Below, one piece after another: positions 56,244-64,000 of a stretch of DNA of 64,000 nt. Position numbers and translations under genes: made by a program. A model generated the notes under the pieces. It saw nothing but the letters and a program-made list of their open reading frames with translations, was not told the origin of the DNA and ran no database searches. Origin of the DNA: Prevotella intermedia ATCC 25611 = DSM 20706. GTDB taxonomy: Bacteria > Bacteroidota > Bacteroidia > Bacteroidales > Bacteroidaceae. Each line of letters opens with the position of its first letter. The first letter of the stretch is position 1. Where the stretch lies: contig NZ_CP019300.1 in assembly GCF_001953955.1 (NCBI RefSeq), forward strand, positions 620,001 through 684,000. The letters are read 5' to 3'.

Positions 56244-56434
56244 TGTAAATATTTTTCACAAGGATAACTATTGCGTAACATCTTCATTATCAACGCCTTG
56301 TGAAACCTATTGTTTTGCGTTCCAAAAGCGGCTGTTTTGCACGGTAAAAGCGTAGGTTTTGCATCGCAAAAGAGCCGCTTTCGCAATGCCAAATCGAAAT
56401 TACCATTTTTCAAAGAAATAATCTTTACAAAATA
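56244..56434 (-). repeat. Intergenic palindromic element, copy G
   Basis: Seventh copy, minus orientation, a-b-a'-b' order with the CTC variant of arm a. Between converging genes (1891-residue protein and the glycosyltransferase-like gene). Confidence 0.9.
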
Positions 56435-56509
56435 GAGGCATTTTTTCGGTTTTCCTCTTCCATAAAAAGAAGCAGGTAATCTTTCTCCACACGAAGTTTC
56501 TACTACTCG

Positions 56510-57415
56510 TTATATCTTCTTTTTCAGTTGTTGGAAGCGTTGCTGGCAGCGTTTCTTGTAGTTGTAATGAAAAATGTGTTTCTCTATTTTTCGGAAGTTA
56601 TACATAAACGAGAAACGCAGTTTGTCGATGAAAGATGGTGTTCTGTCAGCGTAAATGGAGCGTGGAATGCGCACGAAATAAAGGTCGGCAATGGTATCGA
56701 ACGCCGAAAACTGACGGTGTTTGCGCTCGAACAGCCACACTTCGGAGTAGAAGCGGTTAGCCGAAATAACGTTGGGTTGGAAGTCGGGCAACTGTCGAAT
56801 GTGTGCCGATGTTGCCCACCAGAAACTGCCCGAATACATTGTGTAGTTGCGAGGAGGCCAGCGATAGCAGCTGTAAGTGTCGAAACCGTTCGATAAAGCG
56901 TTTACAGCCACGTGCCATTTATCGAACACAAAGTATTCCAACATCTCGCGCCACGCCTCTATTTTCTGTTGGAAGGCACGGAAAAGGCGGTCGTCAGACA
57001 CCAACGACTGATAGGAAATGCCTTTTGAATGGAAGTAATATACAAGGCAGTCTTTGCGTTGGCTGAGTTCCTTGATAAACTGCAGGGCAGGGTATTCGTA
57101 CTTCTGTGGGTTGGTAGAGAAGGCTATGAGTTCTACTTTCTCGCTGTCAATCAGTTGTTTTAGTGCATCAACCTTAGCTTCGTCGGCTGCAATACAGCTG
57201 ATAAAAAGCTTTTCGGTCGCTGCCAACAGTCCGCTGTTTTTCAGGTTCTCTATTTGCTTTCGTGCCAATTTCTCCCACCCAGTGTCCAACATAATGTGGT
57301 AAACGCCATAAATGGGGAGGTGCTTTTGCGGTGCAACGTCCCATTGTTGTAGGTCTTTTCGTTCGTAGACGTGAAAGAGCGACTGGCTGATTCGGTGGAG
57401 AATATTGGCAGACAT
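56510..57415 (-). CDS. Putative glycosyltransferase of the surface-glycan cluster
   Basis: 301 residues, no signal peptide. The segments YGVYHIMLDTGWEKLARKQI, CLVYYFHSKGIS and especially YSGSFWWATSAHIRQLP occur in capsule or O-antigen locus proteins annotated as glycosyltransferases. A DxD motif is not evident, so catalytic type is unclear. Basic C-terminal tail (KKRCQQRFQQLKKK) could touch the membrane. Last gene of the minus-strand run; its start is 3 nt after the SDR stop, so tightly coupled. Confidence 0.65.
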   Translation of the reverse strand: MSANILHRISQSLFHVYERKDLQQWDVAPQKHLPIYGVYHIMLDTGWEKLARKQIENLKNSGLLAATEKLFISCIAADEAKVDALKQLIDSEKVELIAFSTNPQKYEYPALQFIKELSQRKDCLVYYFHSKGISYQSLVSDDRLFRAFQQKIEAWREMLEYFVFDKWHVAVNALSNGFDTYSCYRWPPRNYTMYSGSFWWATSAHIRQLPDFQPNVISANRFYSEVWLFERKHRQFSAFDTIADLYFVRIPRSIYADRTPSFIDKLRFSFMYNFRKIEKHIFHYNYKKRCQQRFQQLKKKI

Positions 57416-57418
57416 AGA

Positions 57419-58453
57419 CTATTGCTTCAACGATTCAATAAGGCGGTGGAACATTTCCTGTAAGTCGTATTGGGGCGTCCAGCCCAACTGTCGCACCTTA
57501 TCGGTAGACAAACGCAGCTTTGTTGTAGGCGAATAGCCCATATTCTCTTTTAGTTCTACCACAACTTTCACACGTGGATTGAACGTTTCGGCAAGGAAAG
57601 TTGCCATATCCTTTATGGAAATATAAGTGGTTTCGTTTGCCACGTTGTAGGCTTCGCCGTCTTTACCACGCAGAAGAATGTACAGCATAGCAGCGATGGC
57701 GTCAGTCGTGTAGCAATAGCTTCGGCAGAGTTCGCCCTTTGTGTGCATCACAATATCCTCGCCCTTGATAATGCTGCGGGCAAATTGCGCAAACACACGG
57801 GTGTCGTCTTGTGCCACTCCTGCACCGAAAGTCTGTGCCAAGCGTGCCACTTTCGTGTGCGTTCCGTATTCCTTTGCGTAGTCGTGGCAGAGCGTTTCGG
57901 CAGCCCGCTTTGCCATTGGGTAGCTGCTGCGCACCGCCATTGGGTCGAGATAGCCCTGTGCTTCTTCGGTAAGCGGCGTGCTGTCGTCGGTAATTGTGCC
58001 GTAAACTTCCAACGACGATGCCAATAATACCGATTGAGTGCGGTTCGTGCGTGCATAGTCGAGTAGGTTTTTCGTGCCGTTAAATACCGTAACCATCGTT
58101 TCAACAGGATATTCCACAAAGTATTTTGAAGCTGTAGGACTGGCAAAATGTACGATGAAATCTATCTTTTCGGTAGGTTGGAATACCTCGTTTGCCGAAA
58201 AGTCGTAAGTATAAAACCCTAATGCTGCATCTTGCTTGCCAAACATTGCTTCGGCTTTTGCCGTGTTTCTGACCACTGCCAATACACGTAGACCAAGACC
58301 CTGCTGGCGATTCAATGCCAACAGACAGCGCACCATACACGCTCCGAGCAGTCCTGTCGCACCTGTTACGGCAACCGTCTTTCCCCGCAGTTCGTCTTTT
58401 AAGGCGAAGCGAAGGGCGAATTGCTCTACGTCTTGTTCGAGAATAGCATTCAT
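57419..58453 (-). CDS. NAD-dependent epimerase/dehydratase (extended SDR)
   Basis: 344 residues from the ATG at 58453, 2 nt after the cytidylyltransferase stop; the long open frame upstream to 58789 overlaps that gene and is not protein-like. Rossmann motif GATGLLGACM (near 35), SSLEVYG, and the catalytic Y-x3-K in SSYPMAKRAAE near 170. Probably modifies a nucleotide-linked sugar or polyol made with the neighbouring cytidylyltransferase. Bcs1-type enzymes fuse a cytidylyltransferase to an SDR, so the adjacency is meaningful, but the product is unknown. Confidence 0.86.
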   Translation of the reverse strand: MNAILEQDVEQFALRFALKDELRGKTVAVTGATGLLGACMVRCLLALNRQQGLGLRVLAVVRNTAKAEAMFGKQDAALGFYTYDFSANEVFQPTEKIDFIVHFASPTASKYFVEYPVETMVTVFNGTKNLLDYARTNRTQSVLLASSLEVYGTITDDSTPLTEEAQGYLDPMAVRSSYPMAKRAAETLCHDYAKEYGTHTKVARLAQTFGAGVAQDDTRVFAQFARSIIKGEDIVMHTKGELCRSYCYTTDAIAAMLYILLRGKDGEAYNVANETTYISIKDMATFLAETFNPRVKVVVELKENMGYSPTTKLRLSTDKVRQLGWTPQYDLQEMFHRLIESLKQ

Positions 58454-58455
58454 TT

Positions 58456-59175
58456 CTATAAGCCAAAGATTTGTTGGTCTTCGTGAACCTTTACCATTGC
58501 ACGGAATACGAAGAAGTCGGTGGGGGTGGTTATCTTTATGTTTTCCATTGGACCGATAATCGTTCCTAACTTGTAGCCGTAGTGGCTCATCATCGTACAC
58601 GAGTCGATGAAGTCGTGTCGGTCTTCGCTTATCGCACGGCGGTGGGCTGAAAGAATGTCGGCGAGGTGGAAACTTTGCGGTGCGCGCGCTATCAGAGAGT
58701 TGGCACGTGTCGGAATTTCCAAGCTTCCGTCTTCTTGTTTTACGATAAACGTTTCGGTAGCAGGCGCACAGGTAATGCAAGAACCGCATTCCGCCACCTT
58801 GTTTATATTGTCTGTTATGGTTTCTTCGGTTATCAATGGGCGCACGCCGTCGTGAATAAGCACTGTCGCAGCCTCGTCCTTTGCATACGCTTCAGCTGCA
58901 CACAGACCATTGTAAATGGAGTCTTGCCCTGTTGCTCCACCCGAAACAATCTTCACAACCTTGTTTATCTCAAACTTGCGGAGCATCTTTTCAAGGAACG
59001 GAATCCACTCTTCGATGCACGAAACTACAATGGCGTCAATCTGTGGGTGATTGTCGAAGAGTTCGAGCGTGTAGATGATAATGGGCTTTCCGTTTAGGTC
59101 GAGAAACTGTTTGGGGCGCGACTTGGTGTGCATACGTAGTCCCGAACCACCTGCAAAGATAACGGCTATGTTCAT
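58456..59175 (-). CDS. IspD/TarI-like cytidylyltransferase
   Basis: 239 residues, IspD fold: FAGGSGLRMHTKSRPKQFLDL at the N-terminus, LIHDGVRPLI, ENIKITTPTDFFVF near the C-terminus. The RPKQF and the DFIDSCTMM region are closer to ribitol-5-phosphate cytidylyltransferases (TarI/Bcs1 group) than to the MEP enzyme, and the cell already has ispD at 9311. Position between LicD and an SDR gene supports a CDP-polyol role. Starts 43 nt after the licD stop. Confidence 0.85.
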   Translation of the reverse strand: MNIAVIFAGGSGLRMHTKSRPKQFLDLNGKPIIIYTLELFDNHPQIDAIVVSCIEEWIPFLEKMLRKFEINKVVKIVSGGATGQDSIYNGLCAAEAYAKDEAATVLIHDGVRPLITEETITDNINKVAECGSCITCAPATETFIVKQEDGSLEIPTRANSLIARAPQSFHLADILSAHRRAISEDRHDFIDSCTMMSHYGYKLGTIIGPMENIKITTPTDFFVFRAMVKVHEDQQIFGL

Positions 59176-59218
59176 TTTTATGCTGTTTTTGGTTTTGTTT
59201 CTGTCTTTATCGTGTTTT

Positions 59219-60055
59219 CTACTCGTCGAAAAACACTACATCAACCTTGTGTCTGTCGCGCTTGTCGCGTGGCGGAAGGTTCATAAACTCGCCGTAAGCG
59301 ATACGGCAAAGTTCCTCCGCATCGGCTGGTCCTTCAAACGTGTAGCCCTCGAAAACGATGTCTTTGTGGGGCACCATAATGCGCTTGGGGTTCTGTTCGT
59401 AGAACCACGCACCGTAAGAGTGCATATACAATTCTGGATTGCCGAAGATTTTACCGATGAAACGAAATGCTGGGAATATGCCATAGTGCAACACATTGTA
59501 GCACGTTTGCGCCATTCGGGGGTATCGCCCTGCCATTTTAAGGTTCACATTCACCGATAGTTTCGCTGCAAAACGTTGCAGCCAAGGTATCATATTGCCC
59601 TCGTAGGGGAATATATCGACGTGCAATCCTCGGTATTTCTGCGCTTCGTGGATACGTCGGTTCTCGCTTTCGGAGGTTTCGTGGCTGCGGTTTTCGGTTC
59701 TTAAATCGCGCAGACAAGCCCATTCCTTGTAGAATCCACGGTCGGTAGAGTTGTCTTGCAACACGTAATGGGGGTGGGGGTGCGCCTTGAGATAGTCGCA
59801 GAGGCGTTTGAAATCCTTCTGGCTTACCACCATATCTATATCGTCGTCCCACGGAATAAAGCCTCCGTGGCGCAACGCTCCGAGCACATTTCCACCGTCT
59901 AACCTTAGCGGAATGCCTATCTTCTTGGCTGTTTCCTGCAAGTAGATAGCCATATCGAGCATACGCATCTGTGCCCGTCGCAGTACCGAACCGTCAGGGT
60001 TGTAGTCCTGACGGAGGGTTTCTTGGGTTTCGCCGGTGTTGAATTGCTTTGTCAT
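59219..60055 (-). CDS. LicD family phosphotransferase
   Basis: 278 residues. Nucleotidyltransferase-fold core RLDGGNVLGALRHGGFIPWDDDID (about 45-68), with G-G-x(3)-G and the metal-binding D-D-D-I-D, as in LicD, which transfers phosphocholine or a phospho-polyol from a CDP donor to a surface glycan. Further family segment YRGLHVDIFPYEG (about 145) is present. No choline pathway gene is seen here, while a TarI-like gene is next door, so a polyol-phosphate donor is more likely. Starts 7 nt after the rseP stop, so it can be read from the same transcript. Confidence 0.92.
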   Translation of the reverse strand: MTKQFNTGETQETLRQDYNPDGSVLRRAQMRMLDMAIYLQETAKKIGIPLRLDGGNVLGALRHGGFIPWDDDIDMVVSQKDFKRLCDYLKAHPHPHYVLQDNSTDRGFYKEWACLRDLRTENRSHETSESENRRIHEAQKYRGLHVDIFPYEGNMIPWLQRFAAKLSVNVNLKMAGRYPRMAQTCYNVLHYGIFPAFRFIGKIFGNPELYMHSYGAWFYEQNPKRIMVPHKDIVFEGYTFEGPADAEELCRIAYGEFMNLPPRDKRDRHKVDVVFFDE

Positions 60056-60062
60056 TCCAATG

Positions 60063-61463
60063 CTACATTACGCCCAACCACCGTAAAACGTCGTTCAGGT
60101 TGGCTACAACCATCAGCAAAATAAGTATGGTGATGCCCACATATTCGGCACGAATCATAAACTTTTCAGATGGTTTGCGACGTGTAATCATTTCGTATAG
60201 CAGGAACATAACGTGTCCGCCGTCGAGTGCAGGGATAGGAAGAATGTTCATAAAGGCAAGAATGATGCTCAGGAAAGCAGTCATATTCCAGAACATATAC
60301 CAGTCCCAATAAGGTGGGAACATCTTTCCGATTGCGCCAAAGCCTCCCAAACTCTTTGCGCCATCGGCAGAAGCAAGGTACTTGAAGTTGCCTACATAGC
60401 CACGAAGAATGTTCACGCCATACTTCACACCTGCTGGGAAACTTGCGAAGAACGAATATTTCTCTTGCGTGGGCTTGTAATATGAGAGTATCGTGCTTTG
60501 TGTTACGCCCATCTTCAGTTCAGCATTGAGCTGCATACGTATGGTGTCTATCTTGCTTGTGCCACTGCGTTGCACGGTCAGCACTACGTTGCGGAGTGCC
60601 AAAGAGTCTTTATGGGTGTTCTTTACAGCTGCCACATCGCTCAGAACGCCCATCTGGTAGTTCATATCAGCCCAAGTCTCAACAGCCTTTCCATTGATGG
60701 ATTTCAGCAAATCGCCTGCCTTTATGCCTGCTTTCATTGCAGGTGTGTTGGCTGCAACGCTGTCGATGCGCGCTGGAATGTAAGGTTCGGCAAAGAAAGG
60801 ACGCTCCTTAATCATGGAAAGCATGTCCAAATCGCCTGGCATTTCAATGCGTGTTTTCTTGCCATTGCGCAACACTTCCACGTATTTGGATTGTGCAATC
60901 TGGCGGAAGAAGTCGCCATTTACGTTGGCAAACTCGCGGAAAGCCCCCTTGTCGGTGCCCAACATAACGTCCTTATCCTTGAAACCGAGAGCTTTTGCCT
61001 GTTCGTTGAACTGCATACCCATGCTCATATCCGACACCTTGAAGTAGGTTTCGCCCCACGTAAACATTATCATAGAGTAGATAAACAGTGCCAAGAGGAA
61101 GTTTACAAGTACACCGCCAATCATAATGAGTAAGCGTTGCCAAGCTGGTTTCACTCTAAACTCCCACGGTTGTGGTTCTTTCTTCATCTGTTCCGTGTCG
61201 AAACTCTCGTCAATCATGCCTGAAATCTTGCAGTAACCGCCGAGTGGGAGCCACCCCATGCCGTATGTTGTGTCGTCATTCTTGGGTTTCCACTTGAACA
61301 GCATACCGTTCCACTTGCCGATAGCCATATCAAAGAATACAAAAAACTTTTCTACGCGAACGCCAAATAGCTTTGCGAAGAACATATGCCCGCCTTCATG
61401 GAGAAGGACAAGCAGCGAGATTGCCATTATAAATTGGAGCAATCGTATAAGAACTGATTCCAT
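60063..61463 (-). CDS. rseP: RIP metalloprotease RseP (site-2 protease)
   Basis: 466 residues. Inner-membrane zinc protease with HEGGH (H22, E23, H26) in helix 1 and the C-terminal metal motif NILPIPALDGGH. PDZ-like regions lie between (about 130-350, NTPAMKAGIKAGDLLKSINGK). In other bacteria it releases anti-sigma factors and clears signal peptides. Follows dxr by 53 nt, an order common in Bacteroidetes; the licD gene follows after 7 nt. Confidence 0.95.
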   Translation of the reverse strand: MESVLIRLLQFIMAISLLVLLHEGGHMFFAKLFGVRVEKFFVFFDMAIGKWNGMLFKWKPKNDDTTYGMGWLPLGGYCKISGMIDESFDTEQMKKEPQPWEFRVKPAWQRLLIMIGGVLVNFLLALFIYSMIMFTWGETYFKVSDMSMGMQFNEQAKALGFKDKDVMLGTDKGAFREFANVNGDFFRQIAQSKYVEVLRNGKKTRIEMPGDLDMLSMIKERPFFAEPYIPARIDSVAANTPAMKAGIKAGDLLKSINGKAVETWADMNYQMGVLSDVAAVKNTHKDSLALRNVVLTVQRSGTSKIDTIRMQLNAELKMGVTQSTILSYYKPTQEKYSFFASFPAGVKYGVNILRGYVGNFKYLASADGAKSLGGFGAIGKMFPPYWDWYMFWNMTAFLSIILAFMNILPIPALDGGHVMFLLYEMITRRKPSEKFMIRAEYVGITILILLMVVANLNDVLRWLGVM

Positions 61464-61516
61464 TCGTTACTTTATAATCGTTATTTTTTTATTTCTATTT
61501 TCTTGTTTTCAATATC

Positions 61517-62671
61517 TTAATTGCTCATCAGTTCACTTGCAATCCTGCGCGCTTCGGCATCGGTTTGCAAATAAACGTCGAGCGATGGCGTAGCATCGAA
61601 TGCCACTTTCTGCATCGTTTCGTCGATGATTTCGCCCATTTTAAGGAACGAGCATTGCCCTTTGCGGAATCCCTCGTTTACTATTTCGTTGGCTGCATTA
61701 AGGATACAGGGCATGTTACCGCCTTTTTCGATGGCTTCATACGCCATGGCGAGACAGCGGAACTTCTCCATATCAGGCTCAAAGAACTCCAACGGCTGGC
61801 TGAACAAGTCCAAACGGTCGCCTTTCAACGTAAGTCTGTCGGGGAAAGAGAAGGCGTATTGTATAGGCAAACGCATATCGGGAACTCCCAATTGAGCCTT
61901 TACGCCGCCATCGGCAAACTGCACAGCACTGTGAATGATGGACTGTGGGTGCACCAAAACCTGTATCTTGTCGGCAGGAACACCAAACAACCACTTGGCT
62001 TCTATTACCTCAAAGCCTTTGTTCATAAGCGAAGCGGAGTCTATTGTAATCTTTGCGCCCATGTCCCAAGTGGGGTGTTTCAGTGCATCGGCAGCCGTAA
62101 CGGTCTTTAGTTTGTCGGCATTGAAAAGACGGAAAGGGCCTCCCGAGCAGGTCAGCAATATCTTTTCTATCTCATTATTATCCTCTCCCACCAAGCTTTG
62201 GAATATTGCGCTATGTTCGCTATCTACGGGAAGGATAGGCGTATGGTATTCGGTTGCCAGCCTGCAAATCAATTCTCCTGCCACGACAAGGGTCTCTTTG
62301 TTTGCCAAACAAATTCTTTTGCGTGCCTTAATGGCGTGTATGGTAGGCTCAAGACCTGAAAATCCCACCATAGCAGTAAGCACCATATTGATAGGTTCGG
62401 CTTCAACAATCTGCTTTAACGCCTCTTTGCCAGCATAAACCTTTATGCTTGGTTGGTCGGAGAGTTCCTTTTGCAATGCCTCGTAGTGGCTTTCGTTTGC
62501 GATTACCACTGCTGCAGGCTGGAATTTACGTGCCTGTGCAGCCAATTTCTGCCATTGGTTGTTGGCTGTCAAGGCGTAAACCTCGTATAAATCGGCGTGT
62601 TGCTCTATCACATCAAGGGCTTGTGTGCCGATGCTTCCCGTTGAACCAAGAATACATATTTGTTGTTTCAT
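61517..62671 (-). CDS. dxr: 1-deoxy-D-xylulose 5-phosphate reductoisomerase
   Basis: 384 residues. Makes MEP from DXP with NADPH, committed step of the MEP pathway. NADPH motif GSTGSIGTQALDVI (8-21), LANKETLVVAG, and the metal/substrate motif PVDSEHSAIFQ; C-terminal helical domain complete. Starts 9 nt after rimM. Confidence 0.97.
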   Translation of the reverse strand: MKQQICILGSTGSIGTQALDVIEQHADLYEVYALTANNQWQKLAAQARKFQPAAVVIANESHYEALQKELSDQPSIKVYAGKEALKQIVEAEPINMVLTAMVGFSGLEPTIHAIKARKRICLANKETLVVAGELICRLATEYHTPILPVDSEHSAIFQSLVGEDNNEIEKILLTCSGGPFRLFNADKLKTVTAADALKHPTWDMGAKITIDSASLMNKGFEVIEAKWLFGVPADKIQVLVHPQSIIHSAVQFADGGVKAQLGVPDMRLPIQYAFSFPDRLTLKGDRLDLFSQPLEFFEPDMEKFRCLAMAYEAIEKGGNMPCILNAANEIVNEGFRKGQCSFLKMGEIIDETMQKVAFDATPSLDVYLQTDAEARRIASELMSN

Positions 62672-62680
62672 TTTTCTAAA

Positions 62681-63202
62681 CTAAAGCTCTAAAAGTCCGT
62701 CAGGTATTTCTACTTCTATCATTCGCTGTGCCTTGTCTATTCCTTTTATAAGGTTTTCGTTGGCAGGTATAAGGCGTTCGCCACCTGTTTCGGTCTTTAT
62801 TTCAAACAGCAGGTTGATGGTTGAATCATCTACTGACACGATTTCGCCCACCACTTTACCTGTTTTGCTGTCCATTAACTTAAATCCGATGATTTGTGCC
62901 CACGACAATTCGTCTTTGCTTTCTTCGGCAATAGCACGTGGGAAGTACACTTCCGTTCCTGTAAGTTCGCGCGCCCGCTCTTCAGTATCGATGTCGCAAA
63001 ACTTCATCAGTGCCACTTCGTCAGAGCGAAATCTGTACTCTTCCATAAAGAAAGGCACTAAAATGCCCTCCATATCGAGCACCAGATAGTCGGCATCGCA
63101 TTGGTCGAACACGTCGTCGGTGAAGCGAAACTGCATCTCGCCCTTTACTCCGTGCGGCTTTCCCAATACACCTATCTTATATACTTCCTCTCTTTTTATC
63201 AT
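62681..63202 (-). CDS. rimM: Ribosome maturation factor RimM
   Basis: 173 residues. N-terminal RimM domain (VYKIGVLGKPHGVKGEMQF) binds S19 in the 30S head; C-terminal PRC-barrel (about 97-170, WAQIIGFKLMDSKTGKVVGEI; ENLIKGID). Between murA (12 nt) and dxr (9 nt), one transcript. Confidence 0.96.
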   Translation of the reverse strand: MIKREEVYKIGVLGKPHGVKGEMQFRFTDDVFDQCDADYLVLDMEGILVPFFMEEYRFRSDEVALMKFCDIDTEERARELTGTEVYFPRAIAEESKDELSWAQIIGFKLMDSKTGKVVGEIVSVDDSTINLLFEIKTETGGERLIPANENLIKGIDKAQRMIEVEIPDGLLEL

Positions 63203-63214
63203 TGTAAGACTTCT

Positions 63215-64000
63215 TTAGCAAATGTCCACACGTTGTATCTTCGCACCGAGCGCATTGAGTCGTTCCTCAATGTTTTCGTAGCCACGGTCTATTTGCGATA
63301 TATTGTCGATGCGACTGATGCCTTGTGCCGACATAGCAGCGATGAGCAGGGCAATGCCCGCACGAATATCGGGGCTTGACATTCTGCCTCCTCGCAATGC
63401 ACGAAGGTTGTCGTTTCCAACCACTACTGCACGGTGTGGGTCGCAAAGAATGATTTGTGCGCCCATATCGATGAGCTTATCGACAAAGAACAATCGGCTT
63501 TCGAACATCTTCTGGTGGAAGAGCACGCTGCCTTTCGCTTGCGTTGCGACTACGAGCAACACCGAAATAAGGTCGGGTGTTACCCCTGGCCACGGCGCAT
63601 CGGCAATGGTCATAATGGTCCCATCAATGAACGATTCGATGTCGTAGTGCTCTTGTCGTGGAATAAAAAGGTCGTCGCCTTTCTCTTCAATCTGCACGCC
63701 AAGTCGTCGGAACGTGTCGGGAATGATGCCAAGGTTCTTCACTGACACATCTTTAATTCTGATGCCGTCGCCTATCATGGCTGCCATACCGATGAACGAA
63801 CCTACTTCTATCATATCGGGAAGTATGCGATGTTGCGTTCCTTTTAGCGTTTTCACACCCTCAATGGTGAGCAGATTGCTGCCAATGCCGCTGATTTTCG
63901 CGCCCATAGCGTTGAGCATATTGCACAATTGTTGCAAGTAAGGCTCGCAAGCAGCATTGTATATCGTGGTTGTACCTTCTGCCAAGACGGCTGCCATAAC
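63215..64000 (-). CDS. murA: UDP-N-acetylglucosamine 1-carboxyvinyltransferase MurA, C-terminal part
   Basis: Cut by the right window edge; the visible about 261 residues are the C-terminal part and the first methionine seen (63997) is internal. EPSP-synthase fold segments are clear: EPYLQQLCNMLNAMGAKISGI, PGVTPDLISVLLVVATQA, FESRLFFVDKLIDMGAQI, and RGGRMSSPDIRAGIALLIAA. First committed step of peptidoglycan synthesis, cytoplasm. The active-site cysteine region lies outside the window. Head of the murA, rimM, dxr, rseP run. Confidence 0.95.
   Translation of the reverse strand, partial: VMAAVLAEGTTTIYNAACEPYLQQLCNMLNAMGAKISGIGSNLLTIEGVKTLKGTQHRILPDMIEVGSFIGMAAMIGDGIRIKDVSVKNLGIIPDTFRRLGVQIEEKGDDLFIPRQEHYDIESFIDGTIMTIADAPWPGVTPDLISVLLVVATQAKGSVLFHQKMFESRLFFVDKLIDMGAQIILCDPHRAVVVGNDNLRALRGGRMSSPDIRAGIALLIAAMSAQGISRIDNISQIDRGYENIEERLNALGAKIQRVDIC

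Noticed and set aside
58454..58789. Long N-terminal extension of the SDR gene
   Set aside because: It overlaps the cytidylyltransferase gene in another frame and has arginine-rich non-protein-like composition; the ATG at 58453 fits the SDR family.
58456..59175. Second ispD for the MEP pathway
   Set aside because: Motifs and LicD/SDR neighbours fit a TarI-like polyol-phosphate enzyme better; ispD at 9311 already fills the MEP role.

Overview
The window looks like a chromosomal segment of a Bacteroidales bacterium, most likely an oral-type Prevotella (P. intermedia group is my best guess, not proven). Reasons: a SusC/SusD/SusE/SusF-like starch locus, a GLPGLI protein, DUF3943 and DUF4465-like proteins, the type IX secretion (T9SS) genes porU and porV, T9SS-type C-terminal tails, and promoters of the Bacteroidetes form TTTG-N20-TAnnTTTG with few Shine-Dalgarno sites.

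Layout. 1-170: start of a Dcu-type C4-dicarboxylate transporter (minus). 523-5502: Bcp peroxiredoxin, a DUF2400-type protein, then a TonB-receptor-like barrel paired with a GLPGLI protein. 5925-10580 (minus): M23/LysM peptidase, then the run DJ-1 protein, ispD, recG. 10817-14428: nadK, an ABC exporter, and a thioredoxin-fold protein carrying a TonB-C-like domain. 15140-20526: a 1060-residue membrane sensor-like protein, a class A acid phosphatase and an OprP/OprO-like porin. 21165-23849 (minus): a SIR2-like plus TPR protein with an internal 660-bp duplication. 24170-36132: starch/maltodextrin locus (MFS transporter and LacI regulator on minus; SusC, SusD, two SusE/F-like lipoproteins and a secreted GH13 amylase on plus). 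36815-39448: DUF3943 protein. 39715-42740: rplM-rpsI-rpsB-tsf. 43459-49449: FAH-family protein, porU, porV, ispF. 50000-56051: a cobalamin riboswitch followed by a 1891-residue multidomain secreted protein. 56510-64000 (minus): murA (cut by the window edge), rimM, dxr, rseP, then a surface-glycan set (LicD, IspD/TarI-like cytidylyltransferase, SDR, glycosyltransferase-like).

How it fits together. The starch locus has a visible regulon: the same 14-bp palindrome lies exactly 54 nt upstream of the -7 box of susC, of the amylase gene and of lacI itself (divergent side). PorU/PorV serve the T9SS, and the riboswitch-controlled giant protein and possibly the amylase carry T9SS-like tails, so they are plausible cargo. 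LicD/TarI-like genes suggest phospho-polyol or similar decoration of a surface glycan. Three MEP isoprenoid genes (ispD, ispF, dxr) are scattered in the window.

Seven copies of a roughly 190-bp intergenic element (both orientations) with interleaved inverted repeats sit 3' of plus-strand genes. The strongest candidates for something undescribed are the riboswitch-controlled 1891-residue protein, this repeat family (one copy has its modules swapped), and the SIR2-TPR protein. No CRISPR array, rRNA, convincing tRNA or insertion sequence was seen.
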